Of a stretch of DNA of 64,000 bases, positions 53,144 to 62,075 are shown one piece after another. The stretch is from positions 62,001-126,000 of the forward strand of contig CBDCZI010000015.1 in NCBI GenBank assembly GCA_965224495.1, in the 5' to 3' direction. Under the pieces are notes generated by a model, which did not search any database, was not told the origin of the DNA, and saw nothing but the letters and a program-made list of their open reading frames with translations. Position 1 is the first letter of the stretch; every line of letters starts with the position of its first letter. The stretch comes from CBDCZI01 sp965224495 (GTDB lineage: Bacteria; Bacteroidota; Bacteroidia; Cytophagales; JAAEPT01). Position numbers and translations under genes: made by a program.

Positions 53144-53245
53144 ATGAGAGCAACTGTAACGGTAATATTAACGTTCTTTGTGACACCTACTTTTGGACAG
53201 TCAAAAGAGCCCGTTATCTTTACAAGGAATTGTTTTTTTATGTAA
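53144..53245 (+). pseudogene. Signal-peptide-only remnant of a secreted protein gene
   Basis: A 33-codon frame starts at ATG 53144 (MRATVTVILTFFVTPTFGQS) with an obvious signal peptide ending in FGQ, and stops after 13 further residues. This looks like the front end of a deleted secreted-protein gene. It lies 14 bp after the HAD gene. It may also be a real micropeptide, but nothing supports that. Confidence 0.4.
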
Positions 53246-53357
53246 AGCAGACTCTCTTCAGCCTTATTCCTTAAAAAACACAAGAATATTCCTCTCTCTT
53301 TTTTAAATAAGCTATTCAACAACCAGTTTCTCTGAAACCTTCCCGCTATAAACCAAG

Positions 53358-53392
53358 AAAACCCTTCTTGAAGTAAATCAAGAAGGGTTTTA
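53358..53392 (-). terminator. Terminator of rpsT
   Basis: AAACCCTTCTTG (53359-53370) pairs with CAAGAAGGGTTTT (53379-53391) across an 8-nt loop. On the minus strand it ends in AAACCC.../GGGTTT with a T-rich end, 18 bp after the rpsT stop. Confidence 0.8.
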
Positions 53393-53409
53393 AAAACTAA
53401 TCTGGTAAC

Positions 53410-53670
53410 TTATGCAGCTGCCAATTCGTTCACAAATTTAGCTAAACCAGATTTAAGGTTAGATGCTTTTTTCTTGTGAATAATATTTCTTTTAGCAAGT
53501 TTATCCAACATACCAGTAACAGTAATAAGTAAAGCTTGTGCTTCTTTTACTTCTGTTGCCGCTCTCAATCTACGAACAAATGTTCTTGTAGTCTTGTGTT
53601 GGTACTTGTTTCTTAATCTTTTAGCGTCGTTGCTTCTGATTCTCTTTAGTGCTGACTTGTGATTTGCCAT
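53410..53670 (-). CDS. rpsT: 30S ribosomal protein S20
   Basis: Binds 16S rRNA in the small subunit. The 86-aa product has the typical start MANHKSALKRIRSNDAKRL and RRNIIHKKKAS-like block (KRNIIHKKKASNLKSGLAKF), with the family length. It is monocistronic, framed by a canonical promoter (53708-53739) and a terminator. Confidence 0.97.
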   Translation of the reverse strand: MANHKSALKRIRSNDAKRLRNKYQHKTTRTFVRRLRAATEVKEAQALLITVTGMLDKLAKRNIIHKKKASNLKSGLAKFVNELAAA

Positions 53671-53707
53671 TATATTTTTTTTATGTATTGTTCTCTTTTA
53701 AGGATTG

Positions 53708-53739
53708 CAAAGGTATTGCTTCTATTTCAATTTTCCAAA
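53708..53739 (-). promoter_or_regulatory. Promoter of rpsT
   Basis: On the minus strand TTTG (53736-53739), 20 nt, TACCTTTG (53708-53715): exact matches to both elements; the start codon is 37 nt downstream. The promoter lies in the 78-bp gap to the upstream lipoprotein gene. Confidence 0.7.
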
Positions 53740-53748
53740 CCTTTACAA

Positions 53749-55101
53749 CTAAATACTGTAGCTTTTTGCTGTTATTTTTTTCAATGCTGGAATTACCGTT
53801 TGATTAAATTTAATAACCAGCTCAGTACTATTAGTTGAAGGACTTGTTGCTCTCAAATGTTCTATATCTTTAATCAATGGTTTAAAACGACTTAGGTTAA
53901 CTCTAGGTAGTTTCAAATAGTCGATAAGGTTATTGTGTCGGTTATCAATAGTTACAAAAAAACTTATCTTTCGTTCTACACTTGCTATTTTTTCTTTTGT
54001 AGAAGTAAGTTTAATTTGACTTCCTGCTGCCCTAATCTTTGTCATATCGGTCAAAAAAACGGAGGTATAAGCCTTTTTCCCTTTCACCAAAATACCCTCA
54101 TCGTCTAACTGTTCCAAAAACAGTTCGGCACCCTCTTCATTATTCATAGACACACTCCCTTTTATCTTGTAAAATGGCTTCGTTGTTGTTTTCTTGACTT
54201 CTACCTCATTAAAGTTCTCATCGTACTCATAAGCTATGATATGTGTTTTTAATGTATCCGTCCCCGAATAAACCCACTTAATTTCTCCTGCCCAATTGTT
54301 TATCACTTTATTGATTACGGGTAGGTTTGACGATTTTTCATTGATAATTGACTTCGCCTCTTTTGATAGATTGAGGTAACCCGAAAACAGCCCTTTAGCA
54401 AATTGAATAGCCTGTGGTTCTGCAAACACAGCAAACGGCTTACCGTGCTGTTCCATCTCACTTTTTATAATAACGGACGAATCACCTAAGGCGATTGTTC
54501 CGTGAACAGCTAACGCCTTTCTATTAAATATACTATCGGGAATATTCAAATGGTAAGCAATCAATTCTTTCGAATCATAAGTAGTTAATTCACTTAACGG
54601 AATACAACTTTCAGGTTTCACCAAAGAGCTAATCTCATCAATACCTAGTCCTGCAAAACTTTGTATAATTACACCTCGGTTGTTGTTCCAAACAGAATAA
54701 AAGATAAAGTCTTTAAATTGTGTCTGAACAAACTCTACTTCATCGTTTCCTGAAAATTCACAAACAAAATTATCCATCAAAAATCTACGGTAAGTTGTCG
54801 AATCACTAATCGTAAATGAAATTCCTGCCAAATCTTTCCCTTTTTTAAAAGCGTAAATTTTCTCATCCAACTTCAAGAAAGTCAACAAACTTTTGAAGTC
54901 TGGTAAATCACTTGCTTGGTTGCCTTTGTCTTCATTAAATTTAAACAACAAAGGAAAATAATCATTGGGTGTTGTGCTAAACAATAACGAGTAATCAGAA
55001 GGCACAAACGAACTAACAACCTTCGGGATAGTTTCTTTTTCTGTTTCCTTACACGATAACGCTAGAAAAGACAGTAGAACAAAATAGATAAACTGTTTCA
55101 T
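53749..55101 (-). CDS. Lipoprotein of unknown function, third gene of an envelope operon
   Basis: The 450-aa product has a lipoprotein signal (MKQFIYFVLLSFLALSC, Cys17). The remainder is strand-rich with no motif I can name; it speaks of repeated short SxxIxVxFD-like strands such as KLTSTKEKIASVERKISFF. It lies 26 bp after the DUF4836-like gene on the same strand and shares its overall style (VPSDYSLLFSTTP early in the sequence is like IPNESYCVVSLNL there), suggesting a related fold. Function unknown. Confidence 0.7.
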   Translation of the reverse strand: MKQFIYFVLLSFLALSCKETEKETIPKVVSSFVPSDYSLLFSTTPNDYFPLLFKFNEDKGNQASDLPDFKSLLTFLKLDEKIYAFKKGKDLAGISFTISDSTTYRRFLMDNFVCEFSGNDEVEFVQTQFKDFIFYSVWNNNRGVIIQSFAGLGIDEISSLVKPESCIPLSELTTYDSKELIAYHLNIPDSIFNRKALAVHGTIALGDSSVIIKSEMEQHGKPFAVFAEPQAIQFAKGLFSGYLNLSKEAKSIINEKSSNLPVINKVINNWAGEIKWVYSGTDTLKTHIIAYEYDENFNEVEVKKTTTKPFYKIKGSVSMNNEEGAELFLEQLDDEGILVKGKKAYTSVFLTDMTKIRAAGSQIKLTSTKEKIASVERKISFFVTIDNRHNNLIDYLKLPRVNLSRFKPLIKDIEHLRATSPSTNSTELVIKFNQTVIPALKKITAKSYSI

Positions 55102-55127
55102 GATAATTGTTTTTTAGGCTAAAGCAC

Positions 55128-57056
55128 TTATTTGAAAGACATTGAGTACAAATAAATTTCATTTGCCAAGTCAAATAAGATATGTAGTGCGTTCTCTTTT
55201 TTGTTCGCCATATTGATAGCCGAGAAACCTGTATACCCTTTTCTGTTATCAGGTTTATTACCCGCATCAAATGACTGAAATGTTTTTTCAAATATTTTAA
55301 ACATCGCAATATCTTTTGGTTCTCCTTTTTCTGTCTTCTTTAATATTGCTTTGATATCTGCATAGAAAAAAGTAGACCCTCCTTTGGTTAAATAATCATA
55401 CGTTTTAGTTGTAGCCAAATTATTCGTATAACCTGTCGCTTTTACTTCATCAAAAAACGTTTGGTTATTGGTCAATAAAATGTATTTTTCATCAAAAACT
55501 GTCAAATAGATATTGGTGTATTTCGCATCGATGACAAAATAATCTTTCTTTTTCTCTATTTTCAAACCGTCCATTTCATTTTGCATCCGTCCGATAATAT
55601 CATCTAAAGCCGATTTCACACTTGTTCCGTAATTCACTCCGACCAATAATTTAAATAAAGGCGCTGGAAATGTTCTGGTTTTCTGTACCTGATTGTACTC
55701 CCATTCCCCATCTTGATTTTCGACATATTCATACGTTTGAAAAGTATCAACTACTTGAAACGTTCCGTTACTAGCAAACAACACGTCTCCAGTAAAAAGA
55801 GTCCATAAATCCTCTTTCTTCAAGTCGTATTTCCCTAAAACAGAATTAATAATACTGTCTCTACTATCGTAATAAAATTGCCCCAAGCTATCCTCTCTTG
55901 CGTAAATCTTATTCCACACAGAGTCACGCTCTTGAAAAGACATCCTTTTTTCTTCGTCGTCTTCGTACACAGGAACATCTTCGACTACCTCTACAGCTAC
56001 CGCATCATTGTTTTCGTGTAAACTTTCACGCCAAACTTTCAGCGTCGAATCTTCTTTAACTACACTTTTGATAATCTCTCGTGAAGCCTTGTTATAAAGT
56101 GAATCGTACAAATCATGGTGTTTACCCTCATACATTTCTTTCATTACAGACAAATCAAACGAAAAGCCTGCAAAGCCTAACAAGTTCTCTTGACTCACAT
56201 ATTTCAACATATCGACATCAACACGTTGGTTGTAACTTCTATTCACTAATCCCTGCATCTCAGGTGTGTAGTGCCTTTTAGACAAAAAGGCTATTTTCCC
56301 ATCTTCAAAATTCATCTCGAAGTCTAAACTTGTTGTTTCTAAAGAGAAAAAATTGTTATTCGCTAACTCTTTTGATTGCCTTTTTAATATCTGTTCTAAT
56401 TTGATTACATCAAACCAAACACTAAAATCATTTTGTCGCTTAACAAAAGTTTTGTAGTCTTGGTTTTTCAACAACGAGGTTTTCTTTTTTGCTTTGTACA
56501 GACGCTCTAAATGCTCATCTAGTAAAAACTTTCCTTTGTGGCTAAATGCGGTGTAAAAGGTCAAGAAATTTTTATTCCAAGCAACATTCATATTACTTTG
56601 AGAAATAAATTTATACCCTTTCCCGACTTGTACCTCATCGTATTTTCCTTGTAACACATTCTTCAACAACAAGTCAAACTTCAAACGATTCTTTAAAGGT
56701 ATCATCACACCTGCAAAGCCGATAGGGTCTTCGTGTTCGCTTTCTGTAAAATGAAAAAACGCAGAAATACTTGGCTCAAGTGCTACACCCAATGAATTAG
56801 GATCGTTATAGAATTTCTTCAAGGTGACACTATCCTTTCGTGCACCTTTTTTCAATTCTTCAAAAGCCGTTTTAATAACAGGCAACGACTTAATCCGGTC
56901 TATTTCTATTTTATTAACAATGTTTTCTAAGTTCAATGACACTACACAGTAACTCTCGTTAGGAATACTGTTGAGCATTTTTTTACTCGGCTGGGCAAAT
57001 GCCATTACATTTACTAATAACAGAGAAAGAAGGGAAAGTTTGGTTTTATTAAGCAT
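55128..57056 (-). CDS. Secreted protein resembling DUF4836
   Basis: The 642-aa product has a signal peptide (cleaved near AFAQ, residue 22) followed directly by LNSIPNESYCVVSLNLENIVNK, the type of opening I associate with DUF4836 proteins of Bacteroidota. Later parts include KLPV-, GFAGVMIPLKNRLKFD- and FYADIKAIL-like strands and an acidic stretch VVEDVPVYEDDEEKR (about 361-375). Function unknown. Its start overlaps the stop of the upstream lipoprotein gene (TAATG). Confidence 0.7.
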   Translation of the reverse strand: MLNKTKLSLLSLLLVNVMAFAQPSKKMLNSIPNESYCVVSLNLENIVNKIEIDRIKSLPVIKTAFEELKKGARKDSVTLKKFYNDPNSLGVALEPSISAFFHFTESEHEDPIGFAGVMIPLKNRLKFDLLLKNVLQGKYDEVQVGKGYKFISQSNMNVAWNKNFLTFYTAFSHKGKFLLDEHLERLYKAKKKTSLLKNQDYKTFVKRQNDFSVWFDVIKLEQILKRQSKELANNNFFSLETTSLDFEMNFEDGKIAFLSKRHYTPEMQGLVNRSYNQRVDVDMLKYVSQENLLGFAGFSFDLSVMKEMYEGKHHDLYDSLYNKASREIIKSVVKEDSTLKVWRESLHENNDAVAVEVVEDVPVYEDDEEKRMSFQERDSVWNKIYAREDSLGQFYYDSRDSIINSVLGKYDLKKEDLWTLFTGDVLFASNGTFQVVDTFQTYEYVENQDGEWEYNQVQKTRTFPAPLFKLLVGVNYGTSVKSALDDIIGRMQNEMDGLKIEKKKDYFVIDAKYTNIYLTVFDEKYILLTNNQTFFDEVKATGYTNNLATTKTYDYLTKGGSTFFYADIKAILKKTEKGEPKDIAMFKIFEKTFQSFDAGNKPDNRKGYTGFSAINMANKKENALHILFDLANEIYLYSMSFK

Positions 57057-57736
57057 TATTTTTTTAAGCTAATTGTTAATGAATGATTTTTTGAATTTTC
57101 GAGAAAAGACGATGCTGTGATTTTATTGAATGTCGTCTTTCCGTTTTTTGATATTTTACAAGTTGAGCTATTACACCCTTTTACCATTTTTTCAAACCTG
57201 AAAATAGTAATCAAATCTGCGGAACGTAACTCTCCTAGTTTATATTTAACTAATTCGTTATCCGCCTTTTTTAATAGCTCGGGAGAATATTTTACAGAAA
57301 AACTTGAGTTATTATAAATATAACTAACAGGTTGCGCAATTTTAGCATCCTGCTTAGCCAATTCTTTTTGAGCCTCATTTAAATTATTGATATGTGCAAA
57401 ATCAAAATTAAGTTTGAATATATAGTTCTCAAAGTTTTTTGCAATACGAACATTAGAAATTCCTTTTAAACGTGTCAACTCTGTTTTCAGACGAGCCAAC
57501 TCTGCTTCTATATCCCTTGTCGATGGTATTTTAAACCCTCTAATAGAGTCCTGTCTTAATATTTTTGCTATTTGACTTTTGCTTTTACTTAGATTTACGG
57601 TTAAAGCAAACTTCCCCGAACCATTTTCTTTTACCGTAATATCTTGAATAATATCAAAGCAAGAAGTCAATGAAAGGCTCAAGAAAAGCAAAATTATAGA
57701 GGTTATTTTAATGTTTTTACCTAATATTGTCATCAT
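57056..57736 (-). CDS. Lipoprotein of unknown function, first gene of the envelope operon
   Basis: The 226-aa product has a lipoprotein signal ending SLTSC (Cys26) and then VKENGSGKFALTVNLSKSK, an alternating strand pattern often seen in bacterial lipoproteins that sense or bind envelope ligands. Two cysteines near the end (GCNSSTC) may form a disulfide. Two Met codons start the frame; either is possible. It is coupled to the DUF4836-like gene by one base. Divergent from fabG. Confidence 0.7.
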   Translation of the reverse strand: MMTILGKNIKITSIILLFLSLSLTSCFDIIQDITVKENGSGKFALTVNLSKSKSQIAKILRQDSIRGFKIPSTRDIEAELARLKTELTRLKGISNVRIAKNFENYIFKLNFDFAHINNLNEAQKELAKQDAKIAQPVSYIYNNSSFSVKYSPELLKKADNELVKYKLGELRSADLITIFRFEKMVKGCNSSTCKISKNGKTTFNKITASSFLENSKNHSLTISLKK

Positions 57737-57780
57737 CTATTCTTTATTGAATAGGAAAGTTAAGTCATTATTGTATAGGT

Positions 57781-58533
57781 ATGAAATTATTAGAAGGAAA
57801 AATAGCATTAGTTACTGGTGCATCAAAAGGTATTGGACGTGCAATCGCCATCAAATACGCTGAGCAAGGAGCTAAAGTTGCTTTTACGTACTTGTCAAAT
57901 GTAGAGAAAGGACAAGCACTCGAAACAGAATTGAAAGCATTAGGTGTTGAAGCAAAAGGATACCAATCTGATGCTTCTGATTTTGATGCAGCACAAGAGT
58001 TAGTTGCCGAAATTGTTAAAGAATTTGGTGGAATTGATATTATCGTTAATAATGCTGGAATTACAAAAGACGGTTTATTGATGCGTATGACTCCTGAAGC
58101 TTGGGAACAAGTAATCAATGTAAATTTAGGTTCGTGCTTCAATGTTGTCAAAGCGGCTCTTCGCCCAATGATGAAACAACGTTCGGGTTCAATTATTAAT
58201 ATATCATCTGTTGTAGGTGTTCGTGGAAACGCTGGTCAAGCTAACTACGCAGCCTCTAAAGCGGGGATTATTGGTTTTTCTAAATCGGTAGCTTTAGAAT
58301 TAGGGAGTAGAAATATCCGTTCAAACGTGATTGCTCCTGGTTTTATTGAGTCAGATATGACGGCTTCTTTAGACGAAAAGGTAGTTGACGAATGGAAAAA
58401 AGGTATTCCATTACAAAGAATTGGAACAGGGGAAGATATCGCTAACTCAGCAGTTTTCTTAGCTTCAGACATGTCTTCTTACGTTACAGGACAAACGATC
58501 CAAGTAAATGGAGGTATGCTAACAGCAAACTAA
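57781..58533 (+). CDS. fabG: 3-oxoacyl-[acyl-carrier-protein] reductase
   Basis: NADPH-dependent reduction of 3-oxoacyl-ACP in fatty acid elongation. The 250-aa short-chain dehydrogenase has TGASKGIGRAIA (about 12-23), NNAG (about 90-93), Ser in IISSVVG-like block (INISSVVGVRG, about 139-149), and the catalytic YAASK (about 157-161); it ends with the family tail GQTIQVNGGML. The surrounding genes are not fatty-acid genes, so another SDR substrate cannot be fully excluded. Confidence 0.92.
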   Translation: MKLLEGKIALVTGASKGIGRAIAIKYAEQGAKVAFTYLSNVEKGQALETELKALGVEAKGYQSDASDFDAAQELVAEIVKEFGGIDIIVNNAGITKDGLLMRMTPEAWEQVINVNLGSCFNVVKAALRPMMKQRSGSIINISSVVGVRGNAGQANYAASKAGIIGFSKSVALELGSRNIRSNVIAPGFIESDMTASLDEKVVDEWKKGIPLQRIGTGEDIANSAVFLASDMSSYVTGQTIQVNGGMLTAN

Positions 58534-58546
58534 AATCAGTTAACAA

Positions 58547-58586
58547 TTGGTTTCTAATTTCATTCTTTTGTGCGATTAGAAACCAA
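58547..58586. terminator. Inverted repeat after fabG
   Basis: TTGGTTTCTAAT (58547-58558) and ATTAGAAACCAA (58575-58586) form 12-bp perfect arms with a 16-nt loop, 13 bp past fabG and just before the next gene. The flanks also share AAAATCAGT (58532-58540 and 58590-58598). It may be a terminator without T-tract or an operator for the VWA gene. Confidence 0.5.
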
Positions 58587-58601
58587 TGTTAAAATCAGTA
58601 T

Positions 58602-60644
58602 ATGGAACAGATTAATTTATTTGAAGGGTTAGCATTTTGGAAAATCCTCATCTGTTTTTTAGGCGCGTCTTTAGGTGCTTTTTATTTTTATTACAAATCT
58701 TCTGATTATTCAAAACAACAACAATGGGGCTTAGGTACGCTTCGGTTTTTGTCAATTTTCATTCTTTTATTTTTATTATTAGGACCGAAAATAAGAAAGG
58801 TTACTAACGAATATTCATCGCCCATTATCACGCTGTTGGTTGATGATTCTGAATCGCTTGTAAAAAACAGTAAACAAATACTTCTACAAGTTAAGGCAGA
58901 CAAAAAGAAGTACACCGACTTGGGTTACGAGGTTCATTTACGAGGGTTAGCACATACTTACTCACACGTTGACTCTATACGTTTCACTACACAACAAACC
59001 AATCTTCAACAAATCTTAAAAGAGCTTAACGATTTTTATTACGGCTTAGATTTAGCCAAAGTAATTCTTTATTCGGATGGAATAGAAAACACAGGCGTTT
59101 CGGTGTTGGCATCACAATACAGTTTCAAACTCGACGCCGTTGGTCTTGGAGATACTACGGAAAAAAAAGACGTTAAAATAGTCCGTATCGAAAGAAACCA
59201 AAATGTATATAAAGGAAATTCTTTTATCGCTCAAGCGGTAATAGAAAGCAATGGATTTGCTGAAAACCAAAAAATACAAGTCAGTTTTTACCAAGGGAAT
59301 AAAAAAATTAAACAAAAAACAGTAGTTTGTAACACCAAGAAAACAACCGTTAGCTTTGAGCATCGCCCTCAAAAAAAAGGTGTTTTTCGTTACAAAATAG
59401 TCAGCAAACCGTTAATCGGAGAGGTTTCAGTAACAAACAATACCAAAGTATTTTTTATGGAGGTATTGGAAGGGCGAGACAAAATACTATTAGTGTACAA
59501 CGCCCCCCATCCTGACGTGAAAGCTTTACGTGCTATTTTTAAAGACAGAGATCACTTCAAATTAGACGTTGTTTCGGCCAAAGAAAGCGCTAAAATCACA
59601 GCGAAAAAATACCAACTTATTTTGTTTCACGGGTTACCTACACGCAGTCACCAAGTCAACAAGCTCATTACCGATACGAAATCAAACAATATTCCGTCGG
59701 TTTATTTTGTGACTAATCAAACGTATTTACCTTTATTTAATCGTGCTTCTCAATTGCTGTCTATTCGTGCCAATAAAGGAAAAAACCACGTAGGTGTCTA
59801 TTTGAAAGATGGGTTTGATTATTTTGAAATATCCCAAGAGTTTAAAAACAACCTAACCTCCCTCCCTCCTTTAGCTACTCCTTATGGAGATTACAAACTC
59901 AAAAATGGAGGTAAATTATTATTAGGACAACAAGTCGGTAACTTAAAAACCGATTTCCCATTATTGGCAATGAAATACAAGGGAAACAAAGAAGGTGTCT
60001 TTGTTGGTGAAGGTTTTTGGAAATGGCGTTTACAATTACTTATGTCCAATAAAGAAGTAAAAGTTTTTGATGACTTCTACTTTAATTTCTTTCAATTATT
60101 AGCCAACAATCGTTCGTTTGACCGATTGAAAGCTTACCCCACTAAAAATGAATTTACAACAAATCAAAAAATAAGTTTTAAAGGGGCAACTTACAATGAA
60201 CTGTATGAGCAGATATATGGACAAAAAATAAATTTAAAAATCACCAATGAGCGAAAAGAAACGCAACAATACAGTTTTATAAGTTCGCGAAGCAAGGACG
60301 GTTTTGTTCTTCCTTTTCAAAAAGAAGGTATTTATTCATATAAATGCACGGCTGTTTTAAATGGCACTAAATTCACTACTCGTGGTAAATATGTGGTACG
60401 TCAATTAGATTTGGAGCAATTAAATAGTCAAGCAAATTTTGACAAACTTCGTTCATTGGCTATTCGCCAGAAAGGTACGTTTAGAACTATAAACACAGTG
60501 GTGAAAGACAATAAAATAGCCACGAAAATCATCCATAGTAGTTCGAAAGAAAAGGAGTTAATAGATTACAGATGGTTGTTTTTTGCTTTATGTTTTTTGC
60601 TTGCTATCGAATGGTTTGCAAGAAAATACTTTGGTACACTATAA
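58602..60644 (+). CDS. VWA-like membrane protein
   Basis: The 680-aa product has two N-terminal membrane helices (about 10-31 and 45-63), a von Willebrand factor A-like domain whose metal site reads TLLVDDSESL (DxSxS, about 80-89) and LYSDGIENTG later, then beta domains, a possible class I amidotransferase-like segment (LILFHGLPTRS) and a C-terminal membrane helix (WLFFALCFLLAIEWF, about 655-670). The layout is like the large VWA proteins of Bacteroidota that accompany BatA/BatB genes, but none of those lies near. It stands alone; function unknown. Confidence 0.75.
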   Translation: MEQINLFEGLAFWKILICFLGASLGAFYFYYKSSDYSKQQQWGLGTLRFLSIFILLFLLLGPKIRKVTNEYSSPIITLLVDDSESLVKNSKQILLQVKADKKKYTDLGYEVHLRGLAHTYSHVDSIRFTTQQTNLQQILKELNDFYYGLDLAKVILYSDGIENTGVSVLASQYSFKLDAVGLGDTTEKKDVKIVRIERNQNVYKGNSFIAQAVIESNGFAENQKIQVSFYQGNKKIKQKTVVCNTKKTTVSFEHRPQKKGVFRYKIVSKPLIGEVSVTNNTKVFFMEVLEGRDKILLVYNAPHPDVKALRAIFKDRDHFKLDVVSAKESAKITAKKYQLILFHGLPTRSHQVNKLITDTKSNNIPSVYFVTNQTYLPLFNRASQLLSIRANKGKNHVGVYLKDGFDYFEISQEFKNNLTSLPPLATPYGDYKLKNGGKLLLGQQVGNLKTDFPLLAMKYKGNKEGVFVGEGFWKWRLQLLMSNKEVKVFDDFYFNFFQLLANNRSFDRLKAYPTKNEFTTNQKISFKGATYNELYEQIYGQKINLKITNERKETQQYSFISSRSKDGFVLPFQKEGIYSYKCTAVLNGTKFTTRGKYVVRQLDLEQLNSQANFDKLRSLAIRQKGTFRTINTVVKDNKIATKIIHSSSKEKELIDYRWLFFALCFLLAIEWFARKYFGTL

Positions 60645-60763
60645 CTTTAAATAAAAAGGTTAAATTTGTTATGTCAAATCGAAACAATAAGGAGTGTTTG
60701 GCAGTTGTATTAGTAACAAATCTAAGGTTATTGACCTTCAGAAATGTTTAAAATTAGTTAAGT

Positions 60764-62005
60764 ATGGAAAACAAATATGGTTTCATCAATGATGGAAAAG
60801 TATATTTAAACGCTTTCCTTGATTTCCCAGAAAGAGAAATAGGAAAAGTATTATTGACAGACGAAAAAGCATTCGTTTATTTTACAGACCGTTTTCTGTT
60901 GTTGATAAACAAAATAGACAAATTGGAACTTGAGATGAGTGAATCATCCAATAAAGGTTCTTTTTTAATGAAAATTGTACATTTTAGAGATTCTCTCAAA
61001 ACGTACAATGCCTTGGGTGATTTCCCTGTACTATTCAATAAATTAGATGAATTACAAGAAATTCTTCTTGTTGACGTAGAGCAAAACCGTCTCAAAAACC
61101 TTGAGCTGAAGGAGGAATTATTAGAAAAACTTCAAATCATCGTTAGCCGAGAAGATTGGTGTAATGATGAAGACGGAATTAAAGAATTACATCAATACTG
61201 GTTACGTATTGGTAGGGTAACAGAAGACAGGGAAGAAGATTTAGAAGCTGATTTCAAACGTTTATTAGACAACTTTTTTGAAGAAAAGCGTCAAGCAGGA
61301 ACACGTCAAAACGAGTTGGTTTACGAACGTTTAGATAGATTTAGAGAACTCATAGAGGAAGGGCGAAAACTTTTTTACTTGCGTAAATATGACGCTAACA
61401 AAAAAAACTTTATAAATATACAGCGAGAATGGAAAGCCGTAGGGTCTGTACCTAAAGACAAGTTTTTCAAATTAAATAGAGATTTCCAAAAATTAGGAAA
61501 CAGCTATTTTGATAAACTGAACGAAGAAGTCACTTATTTAAGCGAGCGTTCGGAAGAAGAGTTTGAAGAACTTAAACTCAAACAAGACATCAACGAACGC
61601 TCTAAAGCTATTTATGATTTAGATGCAAACGACGGCTTTGTTTTAATCAAAGCATTGCAAGACGAATGGAAAGCCACAGGTTTTGTACCTAAGAAGATGG
61701 ATCCTATGGTATTCAATGAGTTTTATATGAACTGTGAATACGCTTATGAATACCATTATTTCATTAGTAAATGTGAGGAGAAGTTAGGAGCAAATAGTTC
61801 TAATCTTCAAAAAACAAACATCTTAGAAGATGACCTCGCCTTAGCAAAACGAGAATTGGATAAATTAGAGTCCAAAACAGAAGACTACAGAAAAAGAAGA
61901 GACGACGAATCCAGAAAGTTTGCCTCTGATTTAATGACAAAAAGAAGAAAATTTGAAGCCAAAGCCCTCATATTAAAAAGCCTTTCGGTAAAAATGAAGT
62001 TTTAG
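60764..62005 (+). CDS. DUF349-domain protein
   Basis: The 413-aa, largely helical and charged protein has repeated DUF349 units recognisable by W-[KR]-x-x-G: NIQREWKAVGSVPKD (about 222-236) and ALQDEWKATGFVPKKMD (about 298-314), plus a more diverged HQYWLRIGRV. Lys/Glu-rich helices at the end (about 365-405) look coiled-coil. DUF349 proteins are abundant in Bacteroidota with no assigned molecular function. Monocistronic with a strong terminator. Confidence 0.85.
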   Translation: MENKYGFINDGKVYLNAFLDFPEREIGKVLLTDEKAFVYFTDRFLLLINKIDKLELEMSESSNKGSFLMKIVHFRDSLKTYNALGDFPVLFNKLDELQEILLVDVEQNRLKNLELKEELLEKLQIIVSREDWCNDEDGIKELHQYWLRIGRVTEDREEDLEADFKRLLDNFFEEKRQAGTRQNELVYERLDRFRELIEEGRKLFYLRKYDANKKNFINIQREWKAVGSVPKDKFFKLNRDFQKLGNSYFDKLNEEVTYLSERSEEEFEELKLKQDINERSKAIYDLDANDGFVLIKALQDEWKATGFVPKKMDPMVFNEFYMNCEYAYEYHYFISKCEEKLGANSSNLQKTNILEDDLALAKRELDKLESKTEDYRKRRDDESRKFASDLMTKRRKFEAKALILKSLSVKMKF

Positions 62006-62012
62006 ATTTTCT

Positions 62013-62070
62013 CACACATAAAAAAAGCCCTGAATTTACAAACGTAAATTCAGGGCTTTTTTTATGTGTG
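62013..62070. terminator. 27-bp perfect inverted repeat, bidirectional terminator
   Basis: Arms CACACATAAAAAAAGCCCTG-AATTTAC and GTAAATT-CAGGGCTTTTTTTATGTGTG are perfectly complementary over 27 bp with a 4-nt loop (AAAC). It lies 7 bp after the DUF349 gene and 5 bp after the convergent TPM gene and serves both. Confidence 0.9.
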
Positions 62071-62075
62071 TAGGT

